Shown here: in pieces, positions 15,677 to 24,034 of the stretch | How the letters are laid out: the number at the start of each line of letters is the position of its first letter | How positions within the stretch are numbered: the stretch's first letter is position 1 | Source of the DNA: Pareuzebyella sediminis | GTDB lineage: Bacteria; Bacteroidota; Bacteroidia; Flavobacteriales; Flavobacteriaceae | Assembly (NCBI RefSeq): GCF_008367235.1 | Contig: NZ_VTZS01000001.1 | Span: forward strand, 1 to 64,000 | Direction: 5' to 3' | DNA: 64,000 nucleotides | Program-made: the position numbers and the translations under genes | Notes under the pieces: model-generated | The model's database searches: none | What the model saw: only the letters and a program-made list of their open reading frames with translations | Told to the model about the DNA's origin: nothing

Positions 15677-16963
15677 ATGTCAGTTCTTAGCAGTACCACT
15701 GAAGAAGCAATAGCTTTGGAGGAGCAATATGGAGCACACAATTACCACCCGTTGCCCGTTGTCTTGGAAAAGGGTAGGGGCGTTTACGTATGGGATGTGG
15801 AAGGCAAAAAGTATTACGATTTTCTTTCTGCGTATTCCGCGGTAAACCAAGGGCATTGTCATCCTAAAATTATCAGTGCTTTGACCGAGCAAGCCCATAC
15901 CTTGACGTTGACCTCAAGGGCGTTTTATAATGATATGTTGGGCAAATTTGAGAAGTACGCTACGGAGACCTTTCATTTTGACAGGCTCCTTCCTATGAAC
16001 ACCGGTGCAGAAGCCGTTGAGACCGCCTTGAAAATATGCCGAAAGTGGGCTTACGAGAAAAAGGGGATACCAGAAAACGAAGCCCAGGTTATTGTTTGCG
16101 AAAACAACTTTCACGGCCGCACGACTACTATAATCTCGTTTTCCAACGATCCGGTGGCTCGAGAGAATTTCGGTCCGTATACCCAGGGTTTTATCAAAAT
16201 CCCCTATGATAATTTGGAGGCTTTGCAAGAAGTCTTGGAAGCAGATAATAATATTGCCGGGTTTTTAGTGGAACCGATTCAAGGGGAGGCTGGCGTATAT
16301 GTACCTTCAGATAAATATCTGAAGTCTGCCAAGACACTCTGTGAAGAGCACAATGTACTTTTTATCGCCGATGAGGTACAGACCGGTGTGGCTAGAACGG
16401 GCAGACTATTGGCCACTTGTGGAAATTGTTCTTGTACCGATAAACACTGTAGTGCCACACCGGAGGTAAAACCTGATATTTTGATTTTAGGAAAAGCGCT
16501 ATCCGGTGGTGCCTACCCGGTTTCGGCCGTTTTGGCCGATAACCCGGTGATGGGAGTAATTCGACCCGGCAACCACGGCAGTACTTTTGGAGGTAATCCT
16601 TTGGCCGCTGCTGTAGGTATGGCCGCACTACAGGTAGTCAAAGACGAGAAGCTTGCTCAAAATGCATATGTGTTGGGCGAAATATTTCGCAATGAACTCG
16701 AAAAATTCATTACTAGCTGTGCCCTCGTCAAGGAAGTTAGGGGCAAAGGGTTGCTCAACGCCATTGTAATCAATGACACGGAAGACAGCTCGACCGCTTG
16801 GGATATTTGCATGGCACTCAAAGAAAACGGTTTATTGGCCAAGCCCACACATGGCAATATTATTCGCTTTGCACCACCACTGGTAATTACGGAAAAACAA
16901 TTGCGCGACTGTATTTCGATCATTACCGATACGTTGAGAGCTTTTGTACAAAACACTCCATAA
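15677..16963 (+). CDS. rocD: Ornithine-oxo-acid transaminase
   Basis: A 428-residue PLP-dependent class III aminotransferase that converts ornithine and 2-oxoglutarate into glutamate-5-semialdehyde and glutamate. The N-terminus (EEQYGAHNYHPLPVVLEKG) and YDFLSAYSAVNQGHCHPKI are specific for ornithine aminotransferase. NFHGRTTTIISFS, DEVQTGVARTG and the PLP lysine K273 in LGKALSGG are in place. A cysteine-rich insert precedes the lysine: C248, C251, C253 and C258 (C-x2-C-x-C-x4-C), a possible metal site absent from the Bacillus and human enzymes as I know them. The start is the only ATG that gives the family N-terminus. No arginase neighbour is visible. Confidence 0.92.
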   Translation: MSVLSSTTEEAIALEEQYGAHNYHPLPVVLEKGRGVYVWDVEGKKYYDFLSAYSAVNQGHCHPKIISALTEQAHTLTLTSRAFYNDMLGKFEKYATETFHFDRLLPMNTGAEAVETALKICRKWAYEKKGIPENEAQVIVCENNFHGRTTTIISFSNDPVARENFGPYTQGFIKIPYDNLEALQEVLEADNNIAGFLVEPIQGEAGVYVPSDKYLKSAKTLCEEHNVLFIADEVQTGVARTGRLLATCGNCSCTDKHCSATPEVKPDILILGKALSGGAYPVSAVLADNPVMGVIRPGNHGSTFGGNPLAAAVGMAALQVVKDEKLAQNAYVLGEIFRNELEKFITSCALVKEVRGKGLLNAIVINDTEDSSTAWDICMALKENGLLAKPTHGNIIRFAPPLVITEKQLRDCISIITDTLRAFVQNTP

Positions 16964-17004
16964 AAAGCATTGTATAAAACAAGGGGCTCCTTTGCCAATC
17001 TTGT

Positions 17005-17334
17005 TCAATCCCAATGTCCTCCAAAACCATCCGTACTGAAAAAGGCAATAATGGCCCCAAAATAAAGGATGGTGAATAGGAGCAAAAGGGCAGATAGACC
17101 AATACTTATATAAGATAATGTCTTTCCTGTCTTGGCATTCTCATAGCCTGAATAGGCTTCCGGATTATTTCTATAGAGCTTTTCCGCATTTTTAGCATTG
17201 GTCAGCCCTATGATGCCAAAAATAATGGCAAAGGGTCCGCAGCATACAAAGGGTGTGATTACCCCAATAATACCCATAGTCAATGCCGTACTGGCTCCAG
17301 GTAATGGTACTTGACTCATTTCGTTCGACATCAT
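17005..17334 (-). CDS. CCC-motif membrane protein
   Basis: A 109-residue membrane protein with two main hydrophobic segments, the first containing FVCCGPFAIIFGIIGL. It then has a conserved soluble loop (KNAEKLYRNNPEAYSGYENAKTGK) and a second helix pair, TLSYISIGLSALLLLFTILYF. It is a paralogue of the next gene upstream, which shares the EKLYRxNPExYS...KT.K loop. Three bases separate the two genes. Function is unknown. Confidence 0.75.
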   Translation of the reverse strand: MMSNEMSQVPLPGASTALTMGIIGVITPFVCCGPFAIIFGIIGLTNAKNAEKLYRNNPEAYSGYENAKTGKTLSYISIGLSALLLLFTILYFGAIIAFFSTDGFGGHWD

Positions 17335-17337
17335 TAG

Positions 17338-17673
17338 TTATTCTTCAATACCATATTGTTCCAACAACTCTTTGGTTTGCTCCATATAGGCTTCCCAACC
17401 ACCCATTTTCATAATGGAGTAAACCGTCCAGATTAAGGAAAGAACGCCCAGTACCAATCCGATTATCGCGATGATTTTGGCGGTTTTCAATTGACTGTAG
17501 TTCGAGTAGTCCTCTGGATTCGTCCGATATAATTTCTCGTCTTTCGACGTTAAGAACAAGGCAATGCCCGACATTATTATACCACCGAGTCCTGCACTGA
17601 AACAACAGCAGAGATATGATAAAATGCCTAAAACGATGGCTATCGTAACATTAGGTAGTTTTTTTTGTTCCAT
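17338..17673 (-). CDS. CCC-motif membrane protein (paralogue)
   Basis: A 111-residue membrane protein beginning MEQKKLPNVTIAIVLGILSYLCCCFSAG: the triple Cys inside the first helix names the family. The loop DEKLYRTNPEDYSNYSQLKTAK repeats that of the neighbouring paralogue and is followed by a second helix and an amphipathic C-terminus ending LEQYGIEE. It lies 15 bases after the DUF2752 gene and three before the second CCC gene, forming a three-gene operon. No function is known. Confidence 0.78.
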   Translation of the reverse strand: MEQKKLPNVTIAIVLGILSYLCCCFSAGLGGIIMSGIALFLTSKDEKLYRTNPEDYSNYSQLKTAKIIAIIGLVLGVLSLIWTVYSIMKMGGWEAYMEQTKELLEQYGIEE

Positions 17674-17688
17674 AATAATGAGGTTTAG

Positions 17689-17988
17689 TTAGATGAACTT
17701 TAATATGTAATTTCCAAGTATAAAAGCAACAGTGGTTACCATCAAAAATGAGGTAATCATACTGCTGTATTTTATTTTCTGAAAATGGTCAAGCAGCAAA
17801 AAGCCGGACAAGGCCATAATGGGGTATATGGCTGGATACATTTTGAATGCCGCTATAAAATCACCCTGAATCAAAAATGCGATCGAACGTTGTAGGCCAC
17901 AACCCGGGCAATCAAAACCAAATAACTGTTTCGTAAAACAAGGAAGCATGAAGTCTTCGAATACGAGTGTAAGTATAGCCAACCGCAT
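17689..17988 (-). CDS. DUF2752 family membrane protein
   Basis: A 99-residue membrane protein with the DUF2752 signature FDCPGCGLQRSIAFLIQGDFIAAFKMYPAIYP (residues about 25-56, a CPxCGxxR motif at the mouth of a helix), followed by two more helices. DUF2752 proteins are small and of unknown function, usually in Bacteroidota next to CCC-motif proteins as here. It is the first gene of the trio and is divergent from the smr gene. Confidence 0.82.
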   Translation of the reverse strand: MRLAILTLVFEDFMLPCFTKQLFGFDCPGCGLQRSIAFLIQGDFIAAFKMYPAIYPIMALSGFLLLDHFQKIKYSSMITSFLMVTTVAFILGNYILKFI

Positions 17989-18025
17989 TTTAGCTCATTA
18001 AGGTTTCTTTCGTGAAAATTACCAT

Positions 18026-18033
18026 TATTTTTG
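18026..18033 (+). promoter_or_regulatory. Candidate -7 promoter element for the smr gene
   Basis: TATTTTTG, a match to TAnnTTTG, ends 18 bases before the ATG at 18052 and would give a leader of about 15 bases. The matching -33 region has only TTTC. Confidence 0.42.
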
Positions 18034-18051
18034 AGGATACAAAACTAATTT

Positions 18052-18600
18052 ATGGCAGTTTTTGAGATTGGGGACAAAGTGGAGGCTCTCGACGATCTTA
18101 CCGAAGGTGAGGTGGTCAAGGTTTCCTCCGACTATGTTACTATAAAAAGTGAAGAGGGATTTTTGCTTGATTTCAGGCCGGACGAACTGATTAAAATATC
18201 CAACGCTGATGCGCTGAGAGTCAATAATCTTGAAGTGGCCAAAGTCAAAGCTGAGAAAGATGCCCCCAAAAAGAAAAATACCCTTCAACACAAAAAAAGA
18301 CAGCGCAATGCGCCTAAGATGGAGGTCGATCTTCATATTCATCAGCTGGCGCCTTCAACAAAGGGGATGACAAACCATGAAATGCTAAACCTTCAGATCG
18401 ATACCGCCAAGCGGCAGCTTGAGTTTGCAATTAAGAAGCGTATTCAAAAAATAGTTTTTATCCATGGAGTCGGTGAAGGGGTATTACGGGAAGAGCTGTA
18501 TTATTTGTTTCGGCGTTACGACAATGTAAGATACTACGATGCCGACTATCAAAAGTATGGCCTTGGAGCCACAGAAGTGTATATTATGCAGAATCCCTAA
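18052..18600 (+). CDS. DUF2027/Smr domain protein
   Basis: A 182-residue protein. The N-terminal part (about 1-65) is an SH3-like DUF2027 domain (IGDKVEALDDLTEGEVVKVS). A basic linker (KKKNTLQHKKRQR) follows, then a C-terminal Smr domain from about 95 with the DLH motif in VDLHIHQL and VFIHGVGEGVLREEL near 140-154. Smr domains are small endonuclease-like folds seen in MutS2 and stand-alone proteins acting on branched DNA or on mRNA and stalled ribosomes. The precise target here is open. The gene converges with the 18597 lipoprotein gene, and the stop codons overlap by four bases. Confidence 0.85.
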   Translation: MAVFEIGDKVEALDDLTEGEVVKVSSDYVTIKSEEGFLLDFRPDELIKISNADALRVNNLEVAKVKAEKDAPKKKNTLQHKKRQRNAPKMEVDLHIHQLAPSTKGMTNHEMLNLQIDTAKRQLEFAIKKRIQKIVFIHGVGEGVLREELYYLFRRYDNVRYYDADYQKYGLGATEVYIMQNP

Positions 18601-19610
18601 TTTTCGTAGGTGATATACGACCCTAGGTTCACAGTTTCAATTTCATTTAGGGCAGCATCCCCTACATCGGCACCGTCACCCCTAAGGGTTAAGGCCAATT
18701 GCTCAAGTACTATAGTATGGGTGTAGCTGAGATTACCCTCACTGTCCGGCTCATTTTCAGTAGTAGTGATATTCACCGCTCCCGAGGTGGACTCAAAGTT
18801 CCAACTTGTAATTTCCTCTGAAAAGGGTAGGGTTGTACAAGCAAACTCAGGCGATGCCAAGGTGTCTACCACTACGTATTTAAATGCCGCTCCTTCTAGG
18901 GTGAACGTTCTTGGTGTTTCGTTTGGCGTTACCACATTGGCCAAAGAATCAACAGGTAAATCCAAAGTAATAAACTCGTCGTTCAATACTTTATAGAGTC
19001 GTATAGTGCCATCGCCTAGGGGCGAGTCGCATGTCTCGAATTCAGTTTCGGTTCCGTAGTTCGAAAATGGTAGCTCTAAATTCGCACTGTTGGCGGTATT
19101 GGTTTCAAAATCGCCGTATACAAAAGTTGAAGAATCGGTAATACGTTCGTTTTGGTCATTGGTCAATGAAAGGTTCGTAATGGTAATGGTATGGGAATAC
19201 GTCTTTTGACCGGAGGTGACAGATGCCACCTTGGTGTCGACTTCAAGGTCACCCGAAGTGGCATTGTTTTCTTTGAGAACGGCAGGTTCCAATGGTGGAA
19301 TTTGGTCACAGAAATAAGCTTGGCTCACGTTATCGGAAAACAATCTATAAATAAGTTTCGAAGCGTTCGGAATGGTACTGGTCATTGACCCGGGAAGAGT
19401 AGTTTCATTGGCTAGAAGCCCACTGGCCAAATTTAATAGCAGGGCTTCGTCTTGATCTATTTTAAAGAAAAAAGTAGTTTCAGTGGGGTCTTCAGCTTTC
19501 CCGCAAGAGGTTACATCTACGGCCTCAAAATCAACCCTTTCTATTTGTAGTTCACCATCGTCACAAGAAAACAAAAAGGCAAGAACGCCGATAAGCAAAG
19601 ATTTTTTCAT
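18597..19610 (-). CDS. Predicted lipoprotein of unknown function
   Basis: A 337-residue lipoprotein: MKKSLLIGVLAFLFSC, with the lipid Cys at 16 followed by DD. The mature part appears to hold two related beta-rich halves, each with a Cys-containing TSCGK/ETCDSPLGD segment, an ITxxNLSLTNDQN / LEQLALTLRGD strand and YSHTITIT / YTHTIVLE. This suggests an internal duplication (about 30-165 and 190-335). No enzyme motif is seen. It is transcribed towards the smr gene, with overlapping stops. I do not recognise a named family. Confidence 0.65.
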   Translation of the reverse strand: MKKSLLIGVLAFLFSCDDGELQIERVDFEAVDVTSCGKAEDPTETTFFFKIDQDEALLLNLASGLLANETTLPGSMTSTIPNASKLIYRLFSDNVSQAYFCDQIPPLEPAVLKENNATSGDLEVDTKVASVTSGQKTYSHTITITNLSLTNDQNERITDSSTFVYGDFETNTANSANLELPFSNYGTETEFETCDSPLGDGTIRLYKVLNDEFITLDLPVDSLANVVTPNETPRTFTLEGAAFKYVVVDTLASPEFACTTLPFSEEITSWNFESTSGAVNITTTENEPDSEGNLSYTHTIVLEQLALTLRGDGADVGDAALNEIETVNLGSYITYEN

Positions 19611-19614
19611 GCCC

Positions 19615-19622
19615 CAAATTTA
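19615..19622 (-). promoter_or_regulatory. Candidate -7 element, near-leaderless lipoprotein transcript
   Basis: Minus-strand TAAATTTG is an exact TAnnTTTG match, and only four bases (GGGC) separate it from the ATG at 19610. This is the same geometry as at rlmD. No -33 TTG is seen at the right distance. Confidence 0.38.
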
Positions 19623-19678
19623 AACCAAATAAACCGTAAGTTTCTCGGGAATTAGAGAGAAATTAACTTTAATTCCTA

Positions 19679-19686
19679 TAATTTTG
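19679..19686 (+). promoter_or_regulatory. Candidate -7 element for the cysteine desulfurase gene
   Basis: TAATTTTG matches TAnnTTTG. It ends 11 bases before an in-frame ATG at 19698 and 26 before the preferred ATG at 19713. Confidence 0.4.
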
Positions 19687-19712
19687 CGGTGATTTAAATG
19701 CAGATTTCGATA

Positions 19713-20864
19713 ATGAAAAAGGTGTATCTAGACAATGCGGCAACGACCCAGATCAGGGAAAACGTGATTGTAAAAATGCAAGATGTGCTGTCCCATTGTT
19801 ATGGAAATCCCTCATCGACCCACAGTTTCGGCAGATCAGCCAAAACGGTCATCGAAAGTGCCCGCAAGACGATTGCAAAGTACATGAATGCCCATCCCTC
19901 GGAGATTATTTTTACATCCGGTGGTACAGAGGCCGATAATATGATATTGAGGTCCGCTGTAGGAGACTTGGGGGTGAAGACCATAGTGACATCAAGAATC
20001 GAGCACCATGCCATACTACATACGGCCGAAGACCTTTGTGAAAAGTATGAAGGGGTCAAACTACGGTTCGTGGATTTGGACGAATTCGGAAATCCCAAGC
20101 TCGCGCATTTAGAAGAACTACTAAAAGCTGACAATTCAAAGAAATTGGTCAGTCTTATGCATATCAACAACGAGATTGGTAATATCATAGACATCCATGC
20201 GGTAGGTACCCTGTGTCAGGATAATGAAGCACTTTTTCATTCCGACACGGTACAATCCATAGGGCACTATCCTTGGGACGTCAAATCGGTAAACGTTGAC
20301 TTTTTAACCGCTGCAGCACATAAATTTCACGGGCCGAAGGGAGTAGGTTTTGCGTTTATTCGAAGAAATTCAGGTTTGAAGCCGCTCATTTCCGGAGGTT
20401 CACAAGAACGAGGCTTTCGTGCCGGTACGGAATCTTTGCACAATATTGTAGGTCTAGAAGAGGCCTTTGTATCTTCATATGATTTGTTGGAAGAAGAAAT
20501 GACCTATATTTCTGGGTTGAAAAAATATTTTGTCGAGCGCTTGAAGGAGGAAATTCCGGGAATCAAGTTCAACGGATATTCGGGAGACTTGGAAAAAAGC
20601 ACCTATACCTTGGTGAACGTGTGCCTGCCTGTAAAGCCACAAAAGGCCTTACTTCTTCTATTTGACCTTGATATGAAAGGTATCGCCTGTTCCAAGGGAA
20701 GTGCCTGTCAATCGGGAAGTAACGCGGGATCGCACGTGCTTCACCAAATCTTGGACGAAGAAGATATAAAAAAGCCTTCCTTGCGTTTTTCGTTTTCAAA
20801 ATACAACACCAAGGAAGAGTTGGATTATACCATAACGGTACTGAAAAGTTTTGTTGAGGTATAG
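19713..20864 (+). CDS. Cysteine desulfurase family protein (NifS/IscS-like)
   Basis: A 383-residue PLP enzyme that takes sulfur from cysteine as a persulfide for Fe-S clusters or tRNA thiolation. MKKVYLDNAATTQIRE starts the family; the ATG five codons upstream (19698) only adds MQISI. The PLP lysine is K204 in AAHKFHGPKG, and the sulfur-carrying Cys is C332 in SKGSACQSGS. The longer, mobile catalytic loop with SxGSAC is of the IscS/NifS (class I) type rather than SufS. No iscU or other cluster-assembly gene is adjacent, so it may serve tRNA modification. It lies head to head with the lipoprotein at 18597-19610. Confidence 0.9.
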   Translation: MKKVYLDNAATTQIRENVIVKMQDVLSHCYGNPSSTHSFGRSAKTVIESARKTIAKYMNAHPSEIIFTSGGTEADNMILRSAVGDLGVKTIVTSRIEHHAILHTAEDLCEKYEGVKLRFVDLDEFGNPKLAHLEELLKADNSKKLVSLMHINNEIGNIIDIHAVGTLCQDNEALFHSDTVQSIGHYPWDVKSVNVDFLTAAAHKFHGPKGVGFAFIRRNSGLKPLISGGSQERGFRAGTESLHNIVGLEEAFVSSYDLLEEEMTYISGLKKYFVERLKEEIPGIKFNGYSGDLEKSTYTLVNVCLPVKPQKALLLLFDLDMKGIACSKGSACQSGSNAGSHVLHQILDEEDIKKPSLRFSFSKYNTKEELDYTITVLKSFVEV

Positions 20865-20892
20865 CAGGCAAAATGATCGACCCGAATCGGTT

Positions 20893-21552
20893 TTATTGAT
20901 TTCGTTTTCTGTCTTTTCTTTTCTCACGGTCATACGGAAATTTTCTCGCCGCCAATTTCATCATACGATCGATAAGGTCGTTCGTATTCTTCCCCGATTT
21001 TTTATTGATCTCCTTTTCGTATTTCCATAAGAGTTTACCTGTAGTGCCGTCACTAATTTTTACCCCGATACGGCCATAGTTGGCATCACCCATAAAATAG
21101 TCCATGAAACTGAATTCGGCCGTTACCCCTTCGGATAGTAGAACATTTAAATTTAAATTACCGCTGACGATTCCGTCTACACCGAGTATATCGCTGAGTT
21201 GCTTTGCGGTGTAAACATCAATGGTGTTATAATCGATATTGTTTTGGGCCAGAAGGGCATTGGTGTTTTTGATGTTTTGAAATTCTACCGAAAACTTTTT
21301 CTTTTGCTTACGTTTTGAAAAATATGTTTCTAAGGCATTTTGTACGGCATAACCCTCCTTTTTTTCGAGTATTTTGAGTTCTTCTTTCGATATATTGTCT
21401 TCTAGGTCAAGATGGGTTAAAAAGGGAATAATGGCCAACACTTGATGTTCTTGGCTCAAATCGTCGAATTTGGCACTTTCATAAATATTCTTTTGGGCAT
21501 TGCCCCAAATGGAGATACCACAAAAAAGGAGAAAAATAATTTTTTTCATCAT
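20893..21552 (-). CDS. Secreted protein, LpoB/GNA1162-like
   Basis: A 219-residue protein with a signal peptide (MMKKIIFLLFCGISIWGNAQ). The body has AIIPFLTHLDLED, YTAKQLSDILGVDGIVSGNLNLN near 118-140 and GTTGKLLWKYEKEIN near 175. This alternation of a nucleotide-binding-like strand and helix followed by 'novel subunit' strands resembles the GNA1162/LpoB type of envelope lipoproteins, and the C-term KFPYDR also fits. The lipobox is missing, so it is probably soluble in the periplasm. It is the third gene of the operon with the TonB receptor (6-base gap) and M23 endopeptidase. The family resemblance is loose. Confidence 0.5.
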   Translation of the reverse strand: MMKKIIFLLFCGISIWGNAQKNIYESAKFDDLSQEHQVLAIIPFLTHLDLEDNISKEELKILEKKEGYAVQNALETYFSKRKQKKKFSVEFQNIKNTNALLAQNNIDYNTIDVYTAKQLSDILGVDGIVSGNLNLNVLLSEGVTAEFSFMDYFMGDANYGRIGVKISDGTTGKLLWKYEKEINKKSGKNTNDLIDRMMKLAARKFPYDREKRKDRKRNQ

Positions 21553-21558
21553 TTTAAA

Positions 21559-24027
21559 TTAAAGCCTCATCATTAATTTCAGGTTCCATACACGGGCGGT
21601 CATAAAATTCGGCACTGCGTATTGCGTATTTTCATTTGCATCCCTGACCCAAGTATTCGTGATTGAATTTTGATTGTTGAACAAGTTGAAAATTTCAATG
21701 CCTGAATTTAGTTCCTTAAGGAAGTATAGCCAATGGTTTTTCGGATACCTTCGATTTTCTCCCACAAAAATATGGGAAATTCCCAAATCTGCCCGTTTAT
21801 AATCTCTTAATCTGTTCTGGTATCGATAGGGGTCGGCATGATGTGGGGACCCGCCGGGGACCCCGGTGTTATAAACTAGATTGAGGTACATTTTAAAATT
21901 GGGGTATTGGGGTACGTAGTCTTGAAACAATATACCCAGCTTAAAACGCTGGTCGGTTGGTCTGGCTATGTAGCCTCTATCATTGATATTTTCCTTTGCC
22001 CGTAAAAAACCGATACTCAACCACGACTCGGTACCGGGAACAAAAGCTCCGTTTAATCTGAGCTCGGTACCATAAGTATAGGCGGTCGCGTTGTTCGTTG
22101 CGCCATAGCGAATTCTGAGGTCTTCCAAAGTATATGGATTCACATGCCATAAATTTTTATAAAACACCTCTCCAATGATTGTAAAAGGATTTTTATACCA
22201 CATAAAGGAATATTCATGGCCCAAGACCAGTTGATATGATTTTTGGGCCTTTACTTTGGGTAGAACCCTTCCGGTAGGGCCGCGCAATTCACGGTAAAAA
22301 GGGGGCTGTTGATATAGCCCCGTTGCCAAGCGGAATACCATATCCCTTTTCCAATCGGGTTTGATGGCAAACTGACCCCTTGGACTCAGTATAAACTGTG
22401 TGTGTGCCTCAGCATGTTGGTTGTTAATTTTCCAAAGTTGAGACCTGATACCTATATTGTAATAGGTAGTATGGCTGTTCCACTTTTGTTTTTCGCTGAA
22501 TTGGATATGGCCTGAAAGACGATCATTCGAAATAAAATTTTTCGCAGAGATCGCTTCGGAGATTTCCGGGAATGCCGAGGACGAATCAGAAAAATTAGTG
22601 GTGGTAATTTTAGGAAAATACAGGCGAACATTGAGCGCAGTGGAATCTATGAGCTCATATTCTCGTATTTCATCGTTTATATCCTCATGGGTATAAGTGA
22701 AGCCCCATTCCATTCTTTTACCAGCCTTCCTATAAGAACCTTTATGGCCTATTGTAAATACAAACGCATCAAAATTATTTTTGGCCTGGTTGAATTGCGA
22801 CCCCTCTCCAAATATGTTGTCAGGATCTTCTTGGGTACTTGCCTCGTCAAATGGATGAACCAAACCCAATCTATATGCTGCAATTACATCGGAGCGCTCT
22901 TCTTCAAGAGATTTGTAAAGCGAAGAAACGAACTTCAAGGTTGTGTGTTCGTTCACATAATAATTGGCTTTTAGACCTCCTAAAATAGTGGTGTACCTAT
23001 TGCTTTCATGCCCTGCATAATTTACGGTCAAGAGCTGAGGGTTCGAAAGGGTGCCAAAATTGGTTTGACGGCTTACAGGTTCGTTCCGATAGTCGTTAAA
23101 GGCTACATGGCCTAGAAAATCGATATGAAAGCTACTTGAAAGGCGATAGGTAGAGTATGATTGAAAATCTGTAAAGATGGGTTTGAAATTAGTTGCCGTC
23201 TGTTGGCTATTTACTAGAAGGCTGTTATTACGGTAGCGTATTCCTGAAATGTTCGTAAAATCTTTGTTCTTTGAGACTGATTCTACCGTAGCACTTGCAC
23301 CCAAAAAGCTTAGATCTAAACGCGTTCCAAAAGAGGTGGGCATCTTATACCTTATATCAAGAACTGATGAAAGCCTATCGCCGTATTTGGATTGGAAGCC
23401 CCCTGCCGAAAAACGAATCTTACTTACCATGGTGGGGTTGATAAAACTTAAACCTTCCTGTTGCCCTGATCGAATAAGAAAAGGCCGGTAGACCTCAATA
23501 TCGTTGATATACACCATGTTTTCGTCAAAATTGCCGCCGCGCACGTTATATTGGGTACTTAGTTCATTACTCGATGCTACGCCGGGCAATAGCTTGAGGA
23601 TATTTTCAACACCGGCATTTGCGCCGGGTATATCACGAACGACTCTGGGTGAAATGGTGCCAATGTCTTCTACATTATTCTCCGATCTCGGTACTACAGA
23701 AACCCCGGTCATGTGTATGGCATCCGATTTGAGCACTGGGTTGAACTCAAAGGTCTCATTGAGGTTCAGTTTAAGATTTTTGAGGGTTACTTTGCCATAA
23801 CCGATATGGGAAAAGGTGATGTTTGTCTCCTTATTGGCGGTGATTTTGAGCACATAAAAGCCGGTCGAATCTGAGAAGGTTCCACCGATATCTCCTCGAA
23901 TGTTTACTTCTTTCAAGGGAAGGTTATGATCATCTAGCACCACTCCCGTCAAAATGGCCGTTTGAGCTTTTAGTGGGATAGTCGCGCAGTATAACCAAAA
24001 AAGGAATACGAATCGAATGGGCGGCAA
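21559..24027 (-). CDS. TonB-dependent receptor with carboxypeptidase-like regulatory domain
   Basis: An 822-residue outer-membrane protein. After a signal peptide (to about KAQ, 22) comes the carboxypeptidase-regulatory-like beta-sandwich (GVVLDDHNLPLKEVNIRG, GTFSDSTGFYVLKI; residues about 27-110). Next is the plug domain (about 125-225, NVRGGNFDENMVYINDIEVY) and a 22-strand barrel ending in the aromatic terminus typical of outer-membrane proteins (KLMMRL). It is smaller than SusC proteins and no SusD partner is present, so the ligand is probably a siderophore, metal or peptide. It starts seven bases after the M23 endopeptidase gene, which argues for a shared role in the envelope. Confidence 0.87.
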   Translation of the reverse strand: MPPIRFVFLFWLYCATIPLKAQTAILTGVVLDDHNLPLKEVNIRGDIGGTFSDSTGFYVLKITANKETNITFSHIGYGKVTLKNLKLNLNETFEFNPVLKSDAIHMTGVSVVPRSENNVEDIGTISPRVVRDIPGANAGVENILKLLPGVASSNELSTQYNVRGGNFDENMVYINDIEVYRPFLIRSGQQEGLSFINPTMVSKIRFSAGGFQSKYGDRLSSVLDIRYKMPTSFGTRLDLSFLGASATVESVSKNKDFTNISGIRYRNNSLLVNSQQTATNFKPIFTDFQSYSTYRLSSSFHIDFLGHVAFNDYRNEPVSRQTNFGTLSNPQLLTVNYAGHESNRYTTILGGLKANYYVNEHTTLKFVSSLYKSLEEERSDVIAAYRLGLVHPFDEASTQEDPDNIFGEGSQFNQAKNNFDAFVFTIGHKGSYRKAGKRMEWGFTYTHEDINDEIREYELIDSTALNVRLYFPKITTTNFSDSSSAFPEISEAISAKNFISNDRLSGHIQFSEKQKWNSHTTYYNIGIRSQLWKINNQHAEAHTQFILSPRGQFAIKPDWKRDMVFRLATGLYQQPPFYRELRGPTGRVLPKVKAQKSYQLVLGHEYSFMWYKNPFTIIGEVFYKNLWHVNPYTLEDLRIRYGATNNATAYTYGTELRLNGAFVPGTESWLSIGFLRAKENINDRGYIARPTDQRFKLGILFQDYVPQYPNFKMYLNLVYNTGVPGGSPHHADPYRYQNRLRDYKRADLGISHIFVGENRRYPKNHWLYFLKELNSGIEIFNLFNNQNSITNTWVRDANENTQYAVPNFMTARVWNLKLMMRL

Positions 24028-24034
24028 TGGAATA

